From Amycolatopsis sp. A133 (lineage in GTDB: Bacteria; Actinomycetota; Actinomycetes; Mycobacteriales; Pseudonocardiaceae), in NCBI RefSeq assembly GCF_031082405.1, contig NZ_JAVHJU010000006.1:1-64000 (forward strand): a DNA stretch of 64,000 bases, in the 5' to 3' direction. Within the stretch, counting starts at the first letter, position 1; every line of letters starts with the position of its first letter. Both the position numbers and the translations under genes were made by a program. This document shows, piece by piece, positions 8,494 through 17,004 of this stretch. Under the pieces are notes generated by a model that had not been told where the DNA came from, searched no databases, and saw only the letters and a program-made list of their open reading frames with translations.

Positions 8494-10854
8494 ATGCCCG
8501 TTAACCGGAGAAATGCCCTGCGCGGTGGTGCCCTGGCGGCCGCTTCCACTGTGCTCCTGACCCGCCCGGCCTTCGCCGCGCCTGTGGCGAAGGCGGCGAG
8601 CGGCGTGCCTGCGGCGACCTCGGCGATCGTTGCCGCCTATCGGCAGCTGCAGACCGGGATCAACCGGCCGTCGCCGGAACGCGCCGAGGCGCTGGCCAAC
8701 CTCGGCCGGGTCGCCAAGGCCTACAACGGGAGCCTGTCCGTCGCCGGCGGTGGTGCTCCACTGTGGACGGATCTGCCGCTCGGCCCGGGCAGTGACTACA
8801 CGACGTCGATGTACGCCCGGTTGCGGGCGATCGCCGTCGACTGGGGTACGCCCGGCGGGGCCCTGTCCGGCGACCCCGTGGTGCTCGACCGCATCAAGGC
8901 GGCGCTGGAGCTGATCTACGCCAGCCAGTACAACGAGAACGTCGGCGAAATCGGCAACTGGTACACCTACGAGATCGGCATCCCGTACTACCTGCTGCAC
9001 ACGCTGTCGGTGGTCGCCGACCAGCTCACCGCCGAGCAGCTGGCCCGCTACCTGGCTCCGGTCAAGCGGTTCGTCGGCAACCCGAACCTGCGCGCGAACA
9101 ACGCGTCGGTCATCGAAACCGGCGCGAACCGCGCGGACAAGGCGCTCATCTCGATCGTCGCGGGCGCGATGCTCGGCGACACGGCGTGGATCAGAACCGG
9201 CATCGACGCGCTCACCGACGTCGCGGGCGGCGGCGCGGCGAGCGTCGTCGCGAAGCTCGACCGCGCGGCCGGCGACGGCTTCCACGTCGACGGCTCGTTC
9301 ATCCAGCACGACACCATCCCGTACCCCGGGCACTACGGCATCGTGCTGCTGACCGCGCTCGCCGGCGCCATCCACGTCACGCAGGGCACCGCGTACGCGC
9401 TCCCGCAGCCGTTGAAGGACAAAATCTACGCACTGGTCGCCGACAGCTTCGCGCCGTTCGTCTACGCGGGCGCGCTGATGGAGCCGGTGCGCGGGCGGAT
9501 GCTCTCGCGCCAGGGCGAGACCGGCCACGACATCGGCCACCAGCTCACGGTGGCCACCCTCGTGCTGGCCCGGACGGCGACCGGCAAGACGAAGACCGAC
9601 CTGAACGCGCTGGCCGCCAAGTGGATCAAGGAAGGCGAGTACGCGCCGTTCCTCAAGATCCCCGACCCCGAGCGGTTCGCGCCCGGCCCCGACCTCGTGG
9701 CGACGCCGGGCATCGAGTTCGCGCAGGACATGCTCGCCTCGGGAGCGCGCCCGGCGCGGGTGGTGGCGACGCACCGGATCTTCGGCCAGCAGGACCGGCT
9801 GGTGCACGTCACCGACGATTGGTCGGCCTCCCTGGGCGTCAGCTCCACGCGGATCTCGCGCTACGAAGCCATCAACGGCCAGAACCTCAAGGGCTACCAC
9901 GTCGGCGACGGCGTGCTGTACACGTTCCTGCCGAACGCCAAGGGCCACTACACCGACGCCTACTGGCCGACGGTGGACCCGCTGCTGCTGCCGGGCACGA
10001 CCGAGCACGACGGCCCGGTCGACCCCAAGTTCGGCGGCGTGCCGGTGGGCCCGAACACCCACACGGGCGGCGTCCGCTGGGACGCCCGGCACGGCGCCTA
10101 CGCGTTCGACTTCACCAACTGGGACGGGTCGCTGGTCGCGAAGAAGTCGTGGTTCTTCACCCCGGCCGGGATCGTCTGCCTCGGCGCCGGGATCACCGGC
10201 ACGTCGTCCTACGCGGTGCGCACGACGATCGAGAACCGCAACCTCGGCGAGGGCGGCCGCGGCGCACTGCTGGCCGACGGCCGGCGAGTGGCCACCGGCC
10301 TCGGCCGGGCGACGGCGCTGCGTCGTCCGCGCTGGGTGCACCTGGAGGACGTCGGCGGGTACGTGCTCCTCGACGACGCCTCGGTGACGGCGGTCCGCGA
10401 AGACCGGACGGGCGCGTGGCGCGACATCGACACCGGCGCCAACACCAAAGGCACAACGACGCCGAACACGCGCCGGTACCAGAAGCTGGTCCTGGAGCAC
10501 GGCGTGAAGCCGGCCGACGCGAAGTACGCGTACGCGGTGCTGCCGGGCGCTTCGATGATCGGCACGCTGACGGCGTCCTGGGCGTGGCGGGTGCAGGCGA
10601 ACACGCCGGTGGTGCAGGCGGTCCGGGTGGCCGACGGCACCCTGCTGGCGAACTTCTTCGCCGCGGGTTCGGTGGGTGACGTCAGCGTGTCCGGGCCGGC
10701 GTCGGTGGCGATCGGGCGGTGCGGGGCCCGGACCCAGCTCGCGGTGTCGGATCCGACGCAGCTGCAGGACAGCGTCACGGTGACCGTGCGCGGCCGGTCC
10801 GTGGTGGTGCCGCTGAAGGGCACGTTCGGCGCGACGAAGGTGGTCCCGTTGTAG
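8494..10854 (+). CDS. Secreted polysaccharide lyase family 8 (hyaluronate/chondroitin/xanthan lyase type)
   Basis: 786-aa exported lyase with a twin-arginine-like leader (NRRNALRGG, then a hydrophobic stretch ending in TRPAFAAP). An alpha/alpha toroid covers roughly residues 45-400 and a beta-sandwich region the remainder. The PL8 active-site pattern is visible: NWYTYEIGIPYYLL, then DGSFIQHDTIPYPGHYG (catalytic His and Tyr), then RGRMLSRQ (Arg). It cleaves uronic-acid-containing polysaccharides by beta-elimination outside the cell. It lies downstream of the uronate operon but behind several palindromes, so it is probably transcribed separately. The substrate (hyaluronan, chondroitin, xanthan) cannot be told apart here. 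Length is normal for the family. Confidence 0.9.
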   Translation: MPVNRRNALRGGALAAASTVLLTRPAFAAPVAKAASGVPAATSAIVAAYRQLQTGINRPSPERAEALANLGRVAKAYNGSLSVAGGGAPLWTDLPLGPGSDYTTSMYARLRAIAVDWGTPGGALSGDPVVLDRIKAALELIYASQYNENVGEIGNWYTYEIGIPYYLLHTLSVVADQLTAEQLARYLAPVKRFVGNPNLRANNASVIETGANRADKALISIVAGAMLGDTAWIRTGIDALTDVAGGGAASVVAKLDRAAGDGFHVDGSFIQHDTIPYPGHYGIVLLTALAGAIHVTQGTAYALPQPLKDKIYALVADSFAPFVYAGALMEPVRGRMLSRQGETGHDIGHQLTVATLVLARTATGKTKTDLNALAAKWIKEGEYAPFLKIPDPERFAPGPDLVATPGIEFAQDMLASGARPARVVATHRIFGQQDRLVHVTDDWSASLGVSSTRISRYEAINGQNLKGYHVGDGVLYTFLPNAKGHYTDAYWPTVDPLLLPGTTEHDGPVDPKFGGVPVGPNTHTGGVRWDARHGAYAFDFTNWDGSLVAKKSWFFTPAGIVCLGAGITGTSSYAVRTTIENRNLGEGGRGALLADGRRVATGLGRATALRRPRWVHLEDVGGYVLLDDASVTAVREDRTGAWRDIDTGANTKGTTTPNTRRYQKLVLEHGVKPADAKYAYAVLPGASMIGTLTASWAWRVQANTPVVQAVRVADGTLLANFFAAGSVGDVSVSGPASVAIGRCGARTQLAVSDPTQLQDSVTVTVRGRSVVVPLKGTFGATKVVPL

Positions 10855-10862
10855 GCAGGCCG

Positions 10863-10899
10863 CCCCGCCGGACCGGTGCCCCGACCCGGTCCGGCGGGG
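10863..10899. terminator. Hairpin between convergent PL8 and HxlR genes
   Basis: CCCCGCCGGACCGG (10863-10876), a 9-base loop and the exact reverse complement (10886-10899) make a 14-bp GC-rich stem 9 bp after the PL8 stop. It lies between two converging genes. No T-run follows, which is common for actinobacterial terminators. Confidence 0.75.
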
Positions 10900-10929
10900 T
10901 CCTCAGCTCGGCCGCGCGGGCCGAAGGTC

Positions 10930-11559
10930 TCAGCCTTCGTGTTCGCGCAGCAGCCGGCGGACTGCGTTCCGGTCGCCTTCGATCGTCACCCGGCCGTCGT
11001 TGATGGCCTTCTCGAGGTGCGCAGGCTGTTCGAGCAGGGCGTTCAGCGTCGAAGGATCGGTCCGGATCGTCGCGTCCGGGGCGTCGGGTTCGCCCGGCTC
11101 GACCGTCAGCCGGCCCGGCTCGGTGCGGACCGTCCACACGCGAGCGTCCAGTTCGACGCGGTAGCACGCGGTGCCGCGCGGGCGGGCGGACCCGCGGAGG
11201 AACAGCAGCATCGAGGTGACGCCGAGTGACGCGGGCCGGGGGAGCGGGACTCGCGCACCCCACGCGCCGAGCGCCAGCACGACCGGCTCCAGTTCGCGGC
11301 CCCAGCCGGTGAGCTCGTAGACCGTCGAGGCGGCCGGGGGTGGCAGCTGCCGGCGCGTCACAACGCCGTGGCCCTCGAGCTCGCGGAGCCGGTCGGTGAC
11401 CAGGTTCGAGCTGGCGCCGGGGAGCGCGCGGCGGATGTCGGAGAACCGCTGCGGCCCGAGCAGCAGCTCGCGCACCACGAGCAGGGCCCAGCGCTCCCCG
11501 ACGACGTCCAGCGCGCGGGCGATCGTGCAGGCGTCCCCGTAGCTGCGGCTCGTCGGCAT
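10930..11559 (-). CDS. HxlR-family regulator with C-terminal SCP2-like domain
   Basis: 209-aa protein. An N-terminal HxlR winged helix (about 5-95: CTIARALDVVGERWALLVVRELL as CTIARALDVVGERWALL plus VVRELL, then RFSDIRRALPGASSNLVTDRL) is followed by a C-terminal region of about 100 aa (TVRTEPGRLTVEPGEPDA, TIRTDPSTLNALL, GRVTIEGD). The latter resembles the SCP2 sterol-carrier fold seen in many actinobacterial HxlR proteins. It is divergent from a VOC gene across an 87-bp spacer with dyad symmetry, so local regulation of that gene and autoregulation are likely. The ligand is unknown. Confidence 0.85.
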   Translation of the reverse strand: MPTSRSYGDACTIARALDVVGERWALLVVRELLLGPQRFSDIRRALPGASSNLVTDRLRELEGHGVVTRRQLPPPAASTVYELTGWGRELEPVVLALGAWGARVPLPRPASLGVTSMLLFLRGSARPRGTACYRVELDARVWTVRTEPGRLTVEPGEPDAPDATIRTDPSTLNALLEQPAHLEKAINDGRVTIEGDRNAVRRLLREHEG

Positions 11560-11570
11560 GACTCAAATGT

Positions 11571-11603
11571 ACAACTCGGTGGTTGTTTTTAACAACTGGT
11601 TGA
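11571..11603. promoter_or_regulatory. Candidate HxlR operator
   Basis: The divergent spacer contains CAACTCGGTGGTTG, GTTGTTTTTAACAAC (11582-11596) and CAACTGGTTG, all built from CAAC/GTTG half-sites. AT-rich symmetry is otherwise rare here and sits directly in front of both start codons. Binding by the adjacent HxlR protein is inferred. Confidence 0.5.
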
Positions 11604-11646
11604 GCGTACGGTCGGCCAGGTCCGGACGTCGACGGAAGGAACGGTC

Positions 11647-12015
11647 ATGGGCCGGCCAGTCGTGCACTTCGAAATCATCGGCACCGATCCGGCGCGGCTG
11701 CGCGGGTACTACGGCGAGCTGTTCGGCTGGGCGTTCGACACGTCCGCGCCCGTGTCGGACCAGGTGTCGGAACCGGGTGGCTACGGGTTCGTGGAGATGG
11801 ACGGCATCCCGGGCGGCATCGGCGGCGGGGCGGCTTATGAGAGTCACGTGGTGTTCTACGTGGGCGTCCCGGACGTCGCGGCGGCGTTGGCGGAGGCCGA
11901 ACGCCTCGGCGGCACCCGCCGGATGGGCCCCGACCGCGCCCCCGGGCGGGACCTCGTGGTCGCCCACTTCACCGATCCGGAGGGCAATCTCGTCGGCCTC
12001 GCGGGCCCTGCCTGA
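11647..12015 (+). CDS. VOC-family (glyoxalase/bleomycin-resistance-like) protein
   Basis: 122-aa single VOC module with paired beta-alpha-beta-beta-beta units: VVHFEIIGTDPARLRGYYGELFGW at the start (read as VVHFEIIGTDP and YYGELFGW) and VAHFTDPEGNLVGLAGP at the end. ATG at 11647 follows GGAAGGAACGGTC, a good ribosome site. Divergent from an HxlR regulator, which suggests small-molecule- or stress-inducible expression. Substrate unknown. The gene-end repeat array follows after about 60 bp. Confidence 0.85.
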   Translation: MGRPVVHFEIIGTDPARLRGYYGELFGWAFDTSAPVSDQVSEPGGYGFVEMDGIPGGIGGGAAYESHVVFYVGVPDVAAALAEAERLGGTRRMGPDRAPGRDLVVAHFTDPEGNLVGLAGPA

Positions 12016-12070
12016 CGCGGCGATCCCGCACGCCGTCCCGCGCCTCGGACAGCACGGCCGAGCGTGCGCC

Positions 12071-12280
12071 GAGGGGCATCACGCGTGATCCGAGGGGCAT
12101 CACGCGTGATTGGAGGGGAATCACGCGTGATTGAAGGGGCATCGGCCTGATGCCTGCTCAATCACGGTTGATGCCCGCTCAATCACGGGTGATGCCTGCT
12201 CAATCACGGGTGATGCCTGCTCAATCACGGGTGATGCCCGCTCAATCACGGGTGATGCCCGGCTGGTCACGTGAGATGCC
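12071..12280. repeat. 21-bp-phased ATCACGNGTGAT palindrome array (locus 1)
   Basis: Twelve-base palindromes ATCACGCGTGAT or near variants start at 12078, 12099, 12120, 12161, 12182, 12203, 12224 and 12245. A degenerate unit lies at 12141 and a variant at about 12265, so the spacing is essentially 21 bp throughout. Flanks read GAGGGGC on the left of the centre and GCCCGCTCA on the right, so the array as a whole is also an inverted repeat centred near 12146. It lies between converging genes (VOC and rpmJ). Two more arrays with the same unit and spacing lie at 46494-46600 and 57979-58095. Confidence 0.9.
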
Positions 12281-12298
12281 CGGCCGGGCACGCCTGCG

Positions 12299-12421
12299 TC
12301 AGCCTTGGCGGGCCTTCGAGCGCGGGTTGTCCTTGTTGATCACCAGCACCTTCGACCCCCGGCGGATGACCTGAGCGCCCGGCTGGCGGGCGAGCGAACG
12401 GATCGAGCTGCGGACCTTCAT
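12299..12421 (-). CDS. rpmJ: 50S ribosomal protein bL36, type B (zinc-free paralogue)
   Basis: 40-aa basic protein beginning [17 protein letters not shown] and ending [12 protein letters not shown], the L36 fold. None of the zinc-binding cysteines or histidine is present, so this is the C-minus paralogue usually expressed when zinc is scarce. ATG at 12421 has AAGGACGG a few bases upstream. The main C-plus rpmJ would be expected in the infB/rpsM operon elsewhere. No convincing Zur box is visible in the 73 bp between this gene and the vWA gene stop. Confidence 0.9.
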   Translation of the reverse strand: MKVRSSIRSLARQPGAQVIRRGSKVLVINKDNPRSKARQG

Positions 12422-12494
12422 GGTGAGCCGTCCTTCCTGCGGGAGCTGTCCCACACCCTGCTCAACCACGCCGGGGTCGGTTTGATTCCACAAC

Positions 12495-13742
12495 TCAGCT
12501 GCTCTCCCGGGCCACCCAGCTCTGCAGGTCGTCGCCGCGGATGGCGGCGGCCATCAGTTCGGGGAACTGGTCCGGGGTGCACGCGAAGGCCGGGATGCCC
12601 AGCTCGGCCAAGGCCGCCGCGTTCTCGTGGTCGTACGACGGCGCGCCCGAGTCCGACAGCGCCAGCAGCGTCACCACCTGGACACCCGCGCCCGCCAGCT
12701 CGGCGATCCGGTGCAGCAGCTCGTCTTCGTCGCCACCCTCGTAGAGGTCGCTGATCAGCACCAGCAGCGTCCGCTCGGGCCGTTCAACCAGGCCCTGGCA
12801 GTACGCGATCGCCCGGTTGATGTCCGTGCCCCCGCCCAGCTGGGTGCCGAACAGGACGTCGACCGGGTCGGCGAGGTGCTCGGTGAGGTCCGCGACCTCC
12901 GTGTCGAACGCGACGAACGACGTCTTCAACGCCCGCATCGACGCCAGGACCGCGCCGAACAGCCCGGAGTACACCACCGACTCCGCCATCGAGCCCGACT
13001 GGTCGACGGCCAGGATCACGTCCCGCTGCACCGCCTGCTGCCGCCGTCCGAAGCCGATCAGCTTCTCCGGCACGATCGTGCGCAGGTCGGGGGAGTAGTG
13101 CTTGAGGTTCGCGTGGATCGTGCGCGCCCAGTCGACGTCGCCGGGGCGCGGCCGGTGCGTGCGCGACGCCTTGTCCAGCGCGCCGCGGATCGCCGCGCGG
13201 GTGCGTTCGGCGAGCCGCTCCTCCAGCTCCGTGACGACTTTGCGGACGACCTCGCGCGCGGTTTCCTTGGTTTCCTCCGGCAGCACGCCGTTCAGCGAAA
13301 GCAGCGTGCCGACCAGGTGCACGTCCGGCTCGACGGCCGAGAGCAGCTCCTTCTCCAGCAGCATCCGGGTGAGCCCGAGCCGGTCGACCGCGTCGCGCTG
13401 CATGACCTGCACGACGGTGCTGGGGAAGTAGCGCCGGATGTCGCCCAGCCAGCGCGCGACCCGCGGCGCCGACGCGCCCAGGTTCGCGCTGCGCGGCCCG
13501 CCGGCGGTATCCTCGTCGGGCTTGTCGTAGAGGGCCGCCAGCACCGCATCGACCCCACTGTCCTCTTCGGACAGCTGGGCGTCGGCCAGCCCGAATCCGG
13601 GTCCGGCCCCATCTCCGCCCAGCACCAGCCGCCAGCGCCGCACCCGGTCCGTGGCAGTGTTCATCGCCGCCTCCGCGGGAAGGAGTCCGTCGGCGGTGTT
13701 CATCGCCGCCTCCGCGGGAGGGAGTCCGTCGGCGGTGGTCAT
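12495..13742 (-). CDS. vWA-domain protein of the MoxR/SWIM operon
   Basis: Up to 415-aa protein with a C-terminal von Willebrand A domain (about 235-415). The MIDAS motif reads [13 protein letters not shown] (DxSxS) and later segments include [10 protein letters not shown] and [10 protein letters not shown]. The N-terminal half is helical. In MoxR-vWA pairs the ATPase is thought to work as a metal-dependent co-chaperone with the vWA protein. The first ATG (13742) overlaps the DUF5682 stop as ATGA. A 39-bp tandem duplication provides two further in-frame ATGs at 13703 and 13664, each preceded by GGAGGCGGCG. True initiation may therefore be at 13664, giving 389 aa. Last gene of the operon. Confidence 0.88.
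   Translation of the reverse strand: MTTADGLPPAEAAMNTADGLLPAEAAMNTATDRVRRWRLVLGGDGAGPGFGLADAQLSEEDSGVDAVLAALYDKPDEDTAGGPRSANLGASAPRVARWLGDIRRYFPSTVVQVMQRDAVDRLGLTRMLLEKELLSAVEPDVHLVGTLLSLNGVLPEETKETAREVVRKVVTELEERLAERTRAAIRGALDKASRTHRPRPGDVDWARTIHANLKHYSPDLRTIVPEKLIGFGRRQQAVQRDVILAVDQSGSMAESVVYSGLFGAVLASMRALKTSFVAFDTEVADLTEHLADPVDVLFGTQLGGGTDINRAIAYCQGLVERPERTLLVLISDLYEGGDEDELLHRIAELAGAGVQVVTLLALSDSGAPSYDHENAAALAELGIPAFACTPDQFPELMAAAIRGDDLQSWVARESS
13661..13742 (-). repeat. 39-bp tandem duplication carrying ribosome site and start codon
   Basis: On the minus strand the 39-bp unit begins ATGAMCACCGCCGACGGACT and ends CCCGCGGAGGCGGCG. It occurs twice (13742-13704, 13703-13665), each copy delivering GGAGG 5 bases before the next ATG. 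The protein reads [33 protein letters not shown]. Confidence 0.85.
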
Positions 13743-15922
13743 GCCCCCACCCCCAAGAGCGTCGCCAGGACCGGCAGCACGCGCTCGGCCCGGTCCTCGT
13801 CCAGTTCGTCGGCCACGGCCACCGCGCGAGCGGTGCCGGTGAGCCCGGCCGCGCGTTGCCCGATCGCCCGCTTTTCGGGCCCGCTGAAGGCGCCGAAAGT
13901 GCGGCGCAGCAACGGAAGCACCTCGGTGAAGACGTCGGCGTGGATGGCCGCCAGCCAGGCGTCGATCACCCGCAGCAGGCCTTCGTCGTGCACCAGCAGC
14001 AGCGCCCCGCCGTCGAAGAAGCCCTCGACGTACGCCGCGCCCGCCGACGGCGTGACACCCGGCGTGAGCGCGCGGCCCAGCCGCAGTTCGATGTCGAGCG
14101 CGTCGAACAGCCCGGCGTCGTGCAGGATCCGGGTGAGCCGGCCCGCGAGCAGCGGCGGCAGCGACGGCCGTTCCGCCAGCCGGGCCAGTGCCGCCAGCCA
14201 GCGTTCCTTCGGCTCGTCGCCCAGCAGCGAGGTCGCGTCGTGCACGCCGTCGACCAGCTTGGCCAGCCGGGCCGCGGCGTCGTCGTCGATGCCGTGGGCC
14301 GCCGGCGGGAGCCCGGCGCAGATCCGGTCCAGCATCCGGTCGGCGACCGCGCGCAGCGCGCCGGTGTCGGTGCCGCGGACGTTGCCGTACCGGGTCGCCC
14401 TGGCCAGCGCGGGCAGCGCCGACATCAGCCGGGCGACGTCCGCGTCCGCCGCCGCCCGGGCGTCGAGCGCCGCGAGCGCTTCGGGCAGCGCCTCCGGCAG
14501 ATCGGCGAGCAGGCAGTTTTCGACGGCGGTGGTGACCTCGTCCAGCGGTGGCGTGCCTTCGACGGTGCCGCGGACCGCGGCGGTGGCCGCCGACGGCACG
14601 GTGGTGCCGTACACGGCGGCCGCAACCAGGTCGACCTCGAACGACGGTTCCCAGCACAGCGCCCACGTTTCGCGGAACGTGCCCTTGTTCCGCCGCGCCG
14701 ACGCCTCCCGGCTGCCCCACTCGATGCCGAGGATCCGCAGCCGGTGCAGCAGCTTCGAGCGGTCGAGCCCGCCCGGCGTCCGCAGGTCGAGGTCGAGTTC
14801 CTTGACGACCGGGTCCTTCTTGAGCCGCAGGCGTTTTGCGGTCGCGGTCAGGTCCGCGGCCAGCGGTGGCTGCGGGACGCGGTCGGGCACCTCGCCGAGC
14901 CGTTCGCCGACGACCAGCCGCCGCGTGACCAGCTCGACCTGCACCTCGTCCCCGCCGCACAGCACGGAGCGGGTGGCTTCGGTGACCTCGGCGAGCCCGG
15001 CGGACGACCGGCCCCGCAGCGTCGCGAGGGTTTCGGCGAGCCGGACCGCCTCGATGACGTGCGCGGTCGAGACCGGCAGGTCCTCTTCCCGCAGCACCGC
15101 GGCGACGCCGGTCAGCCAGCGCGTGGTGACGTCTTCGGGCGTGGTGAACAGGTGGTGGTACCAGCCCGGCGACCGCACGCCCGCGCCGTAGCCGCTGGCC
15201 GTGGCGAGGCGCCCGTGCGTCCACGGCACCCAGGTGCACGCGACCTTCCGCTTCGGGAGTCCTTTGAGGACGGCCTGGTCGTGCGCCGCCGTCGGCAGCG
15301 GATCGGCCAGCGCGGGCACGTGCCAGGCCCCGCAGACGACGGCGATGTTCTCGAAGCCGTCCTTGCGGGTGCGGCGCAGCACCGAGCGCATGTAGGCCTC
15401 GCGGCGGGCTTCGTTGCCCTGCGGCGGTTCCTCGTCCTCCCGCACCGCGGTCATCGCCTCGGCGATCACATCGAACGGGTTTTCGGTGTCGCGCCGCGAC
15501 TCGACGACGTCGTCCCACCAGCGTTCCGGGTCGTCGTAACCGCCGGCCGCGGCCAGCAGGGCCAGCGGATCGACCGGCGGCCCGGCGTGCTCGTCCGGCC
15601 CCGCGGCGAACGTGTGCGCGGCCGGGAGGTCGCAGAACCGCACCGGGATCCCGGCCTCGCGCGCGTAGGTGAGCGCCTGCCATTCGGGGCTGAACACGGC
15701 GAACGGCCAGAACGCGGCGCGCGAGACGTCGTCGGTCGCGTAGGCCAGGAGGGCCACCGGTGGCGCCATGGCCGGGTCTTCGGTGAGCTCGACCAGCGCG
15801 TCGGCCTCGGGCGGCCCCTCGATGAGGACGACGTCGGGTTCGAGTTCGGCGAGCCGCGCCGCCACGGCCCGGGCGGACCCCGGGCCGTGGTGGCGGATGC
15901 CGAGCAGGTGGGTGGCGGTCAA
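13739..15922 (-). CDS. DUF5682-family protein
   Basis: 727-aa protein of the DUF5682 type, always seen with MoxR, vWA and SWIM genes. The N-terminus reads LLGIRHHGPGSARAV, then DVVLIEGPPEAD, AREAGIPVRFCDLP and later VVCGAWHVPAL. This order of His, Glu and Asp motifs resembles EreA/ChaN/TraB-like (TIKI) hydrolase folds; the fold link is my inference. The remaining roughly 450 aa are mostly helical. TTG at 15922 is chosen because AGGAGATC precedes it and it overlaps the stop of the ATPase gene (TTGA); no ATG or GTG fits. It overlaps vWA at its own end. Biochemical role unknown. Confidence 0.8.
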   Translation of the reverse strand: MTATHLLGIRHHGPGSARAVAARLAELEPDVVLIEGPPEADALVELTEDPAMAPPVALLAYATDDVSRAAFWPFAVFSPEWQALTYAREAGIPVRFCDLPAAHTFAAGPDEHAGPPVDPLALLAAAGGYDDPERWWDDVVESRRDTENPFDVIAEAMTAVREDEEPPQGNEARREAYMRSVLRRTRKDGFENIAVVCGAWHVPALADPLPTAAHDQAVLKGLPKRKVACTWVPWTHGRLATASGYGAGVRSPGWYHHLFTTPEDVTTRWLTGVAAVLREEDLPVSTAHVIEAVRLAETLATLRGRSSAGLAEVTEATRSVLCGGDEVQVELVTRRLVVGERLGEVPDRVPQPPLAADLTATAKRLRLKKDPVVKELDLDLRTPGGLDRSKLLHRLRILGIEWGSREASARRNKGTFRETWALCWEPSFEVDLVAAAVYGTTVPSAATAAVRGTVEGTPPLDEVTTAVENCLLADLPEALPEALAALDARAAADADVARLMSALPALARATRYGNVRGTDTGALRAVADRMLDRICAGLPPAAHGIDDDAAARLAKLVDGVHDATSLLGDEPKERWLAALARLAERPSLPPLLAGRLTRILHDAGLFDALDIELRLGRALTPGVTPSAGAAYVEGFFDGGALLLVHDEGLLRVIDAWLAAIHADVFTEVLPLLRRTFGAFSGPEKRAIGQRAAGLTGTARAVAVADELDEDRAERVLPVLATLLGVGA

Positions 15923-17004
15923 GAGATCTCCTGACCGGCCCGGTAGAAGTCGGCCCAGCCGTCGCGTTCGCGGACCACGGTTTCCAGGTATTCGATCCAG
16001 ATCGCGCGGTCGGCCACCGGGTCCTTGACCACCGCGCCGTGGATGCCCGCCGCGATGTCGTGCGGGCGCAGCACGCCGTCGCCGAAGTGGGCCGCCAGGG
16101 CCAGACCGCCGGTGAGCACGCTGATCGCCTCCGCGGTCGACAGCGTGCCGGACGGTGACTTCACCGCCGTGCGGCCGTCTTCGGTGCGGCCCGAGCGCAG
16201 CTCGCGGAACACCGTGACCACGCGGCGGATCTCGGCCAGCTCGGCGGCTTCCACGGGCAGCTGCAGCGACGTGCCGAGCTCGGCGACCCGCCTGCTGACG
16301 ATCTCGACCTCCGCCTCGGCGCTGTCCGGCAGCGGCAGCACCACCGTGTTGAACCGCCGGCGCAGCGCGCTGGACAGCTCGTTGACGCCCTTGTCGCGGT
16401 TGTTCGCCGTCGCGATCAGGTTGAAGCCCGGCCGCGCCTGCGCCTCGGTGCCCAGCTCCGGGATCGGCAGCGTCTTCTCGGACAGGATCGTGATCAGCGA
16501 GTCCTGGACGTCGGCGGGGATGCGGGTCAGCTCCTCGAGCCGGGCCAGTTTGCCGTCCCGCATCGCGCGCAGCACCGGGCTTTCGACGAGCGCGGCGGCG
16601 CTCGGGCCTTCGGCGATCAGCCGGGCGTAGTTCCAGCCGTAGCGGATCGACTCCTCGGACGTGCCCGCGGTGCCCTGCACCAGCAGCGTCGAATCCCCGC
16701 TGATGGCGGCGGAAAGGTGCTCCGACACCCACGTCTTCGCCGTGCCGGGCACGCCGAGCAGCAGCAGCGCGCGGTCGGTGGCCAGGGTCGCGACGGCGAC
16801 CTCGATCAGCCGCCGCGGGCCGACGTACTTCGGGGTGATGACGGTGCCGTCCGGCAGGGTGCCGCCGAGCAGGTACTCGACGACGGCCCAGGGGGAGAGG
16901 TTCCAGTTGGGCGGCTTGGCCCGGTCGTCGGCGGCGGCCAGCGCGGCCAGCTCGGCGGCGTGGTCCTGTTCGGCGTGCGGCCGGAGGACGGTGGCGGCGG
17001 TCAT
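15919..17004 (-). CDS. MoxR-type AAA+ ATPase
   Basis: 361-aa AAA+ ATPase. Walker A is GVPGTAKT (84-91), followed by VQGTAGTSEESIRYGWNYA, sensor-1-like FNLIATANNRD and the arginine-finger region LSSALRRRFNTVVLP. The Walker B position reads KLARLEELTRI instead of a clear DE box, as in this branch of MoxR proteins. It should drive remodelling of a client with the vWA and DUF5682 partners. ATG at 17004 overlaps the DUF5691 stop (ATGA), and its own stop overlaps the DUF5682 start. The client is unknown. Confidence 0.9.
   Translation of the reverse strand: MTAATVLRPHAEQDHAAELAALAAADDRAKPPNWNLSPWAVVEYLLGGTLPDGTVITPKYVGPRRLIEVAVATLATDRALLLLGVPGTAKTWVSEHLSAAISGDSTLLVQGTAGTSEESIRYGWNYARLIAEGPSAAALVESPVLRAMRDGKLARLEELTRIPADVQDSLITILSEKTLPIPELGTEAQARPGFNLIATANNRDKGVNELSSALRRRFNTVVLPLPDSAEAEVEIVSRRVAELGTSLQLPVEAAELAEIRRVVTVFRELRSGRTEDGRTAVKSPSGTLSTAEAISVLTGGLALAAHFGDGVLRPHDIAAGIHGAVVKDPVADRAIWIEYLETVVRERDGWADFYRAGQEIS

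Noticed and set aside
12071-12280. Possible CRISPR array
   Set aside because: Unit and spacer are both repeated with 21-bp period, boxes are 12-bp palindromes, there are no 30-40-bp unique spacers, and no cas genes are present.
12150-12374. Plus-strand ORF with MPAQSRV repeats
   Set aside because: It is simply a reading of the 21-bp repeat (7 codons per unit); no start context, and it runs into the antisense of rpmJ.
12422-12494. Zur box before the zinc-free rpmJ
   Set aside because: No convincing TGAAAATGATTTTCA-like palindrome could be found in the short spacer.
12627-15191. 854-codon plus-strand frame opposite vWA/DUF5682
   Set aside because: Antisense shadow of genes with Walker/MIDAS-type and DUF motifs and overlapping starts; no ribosome site.
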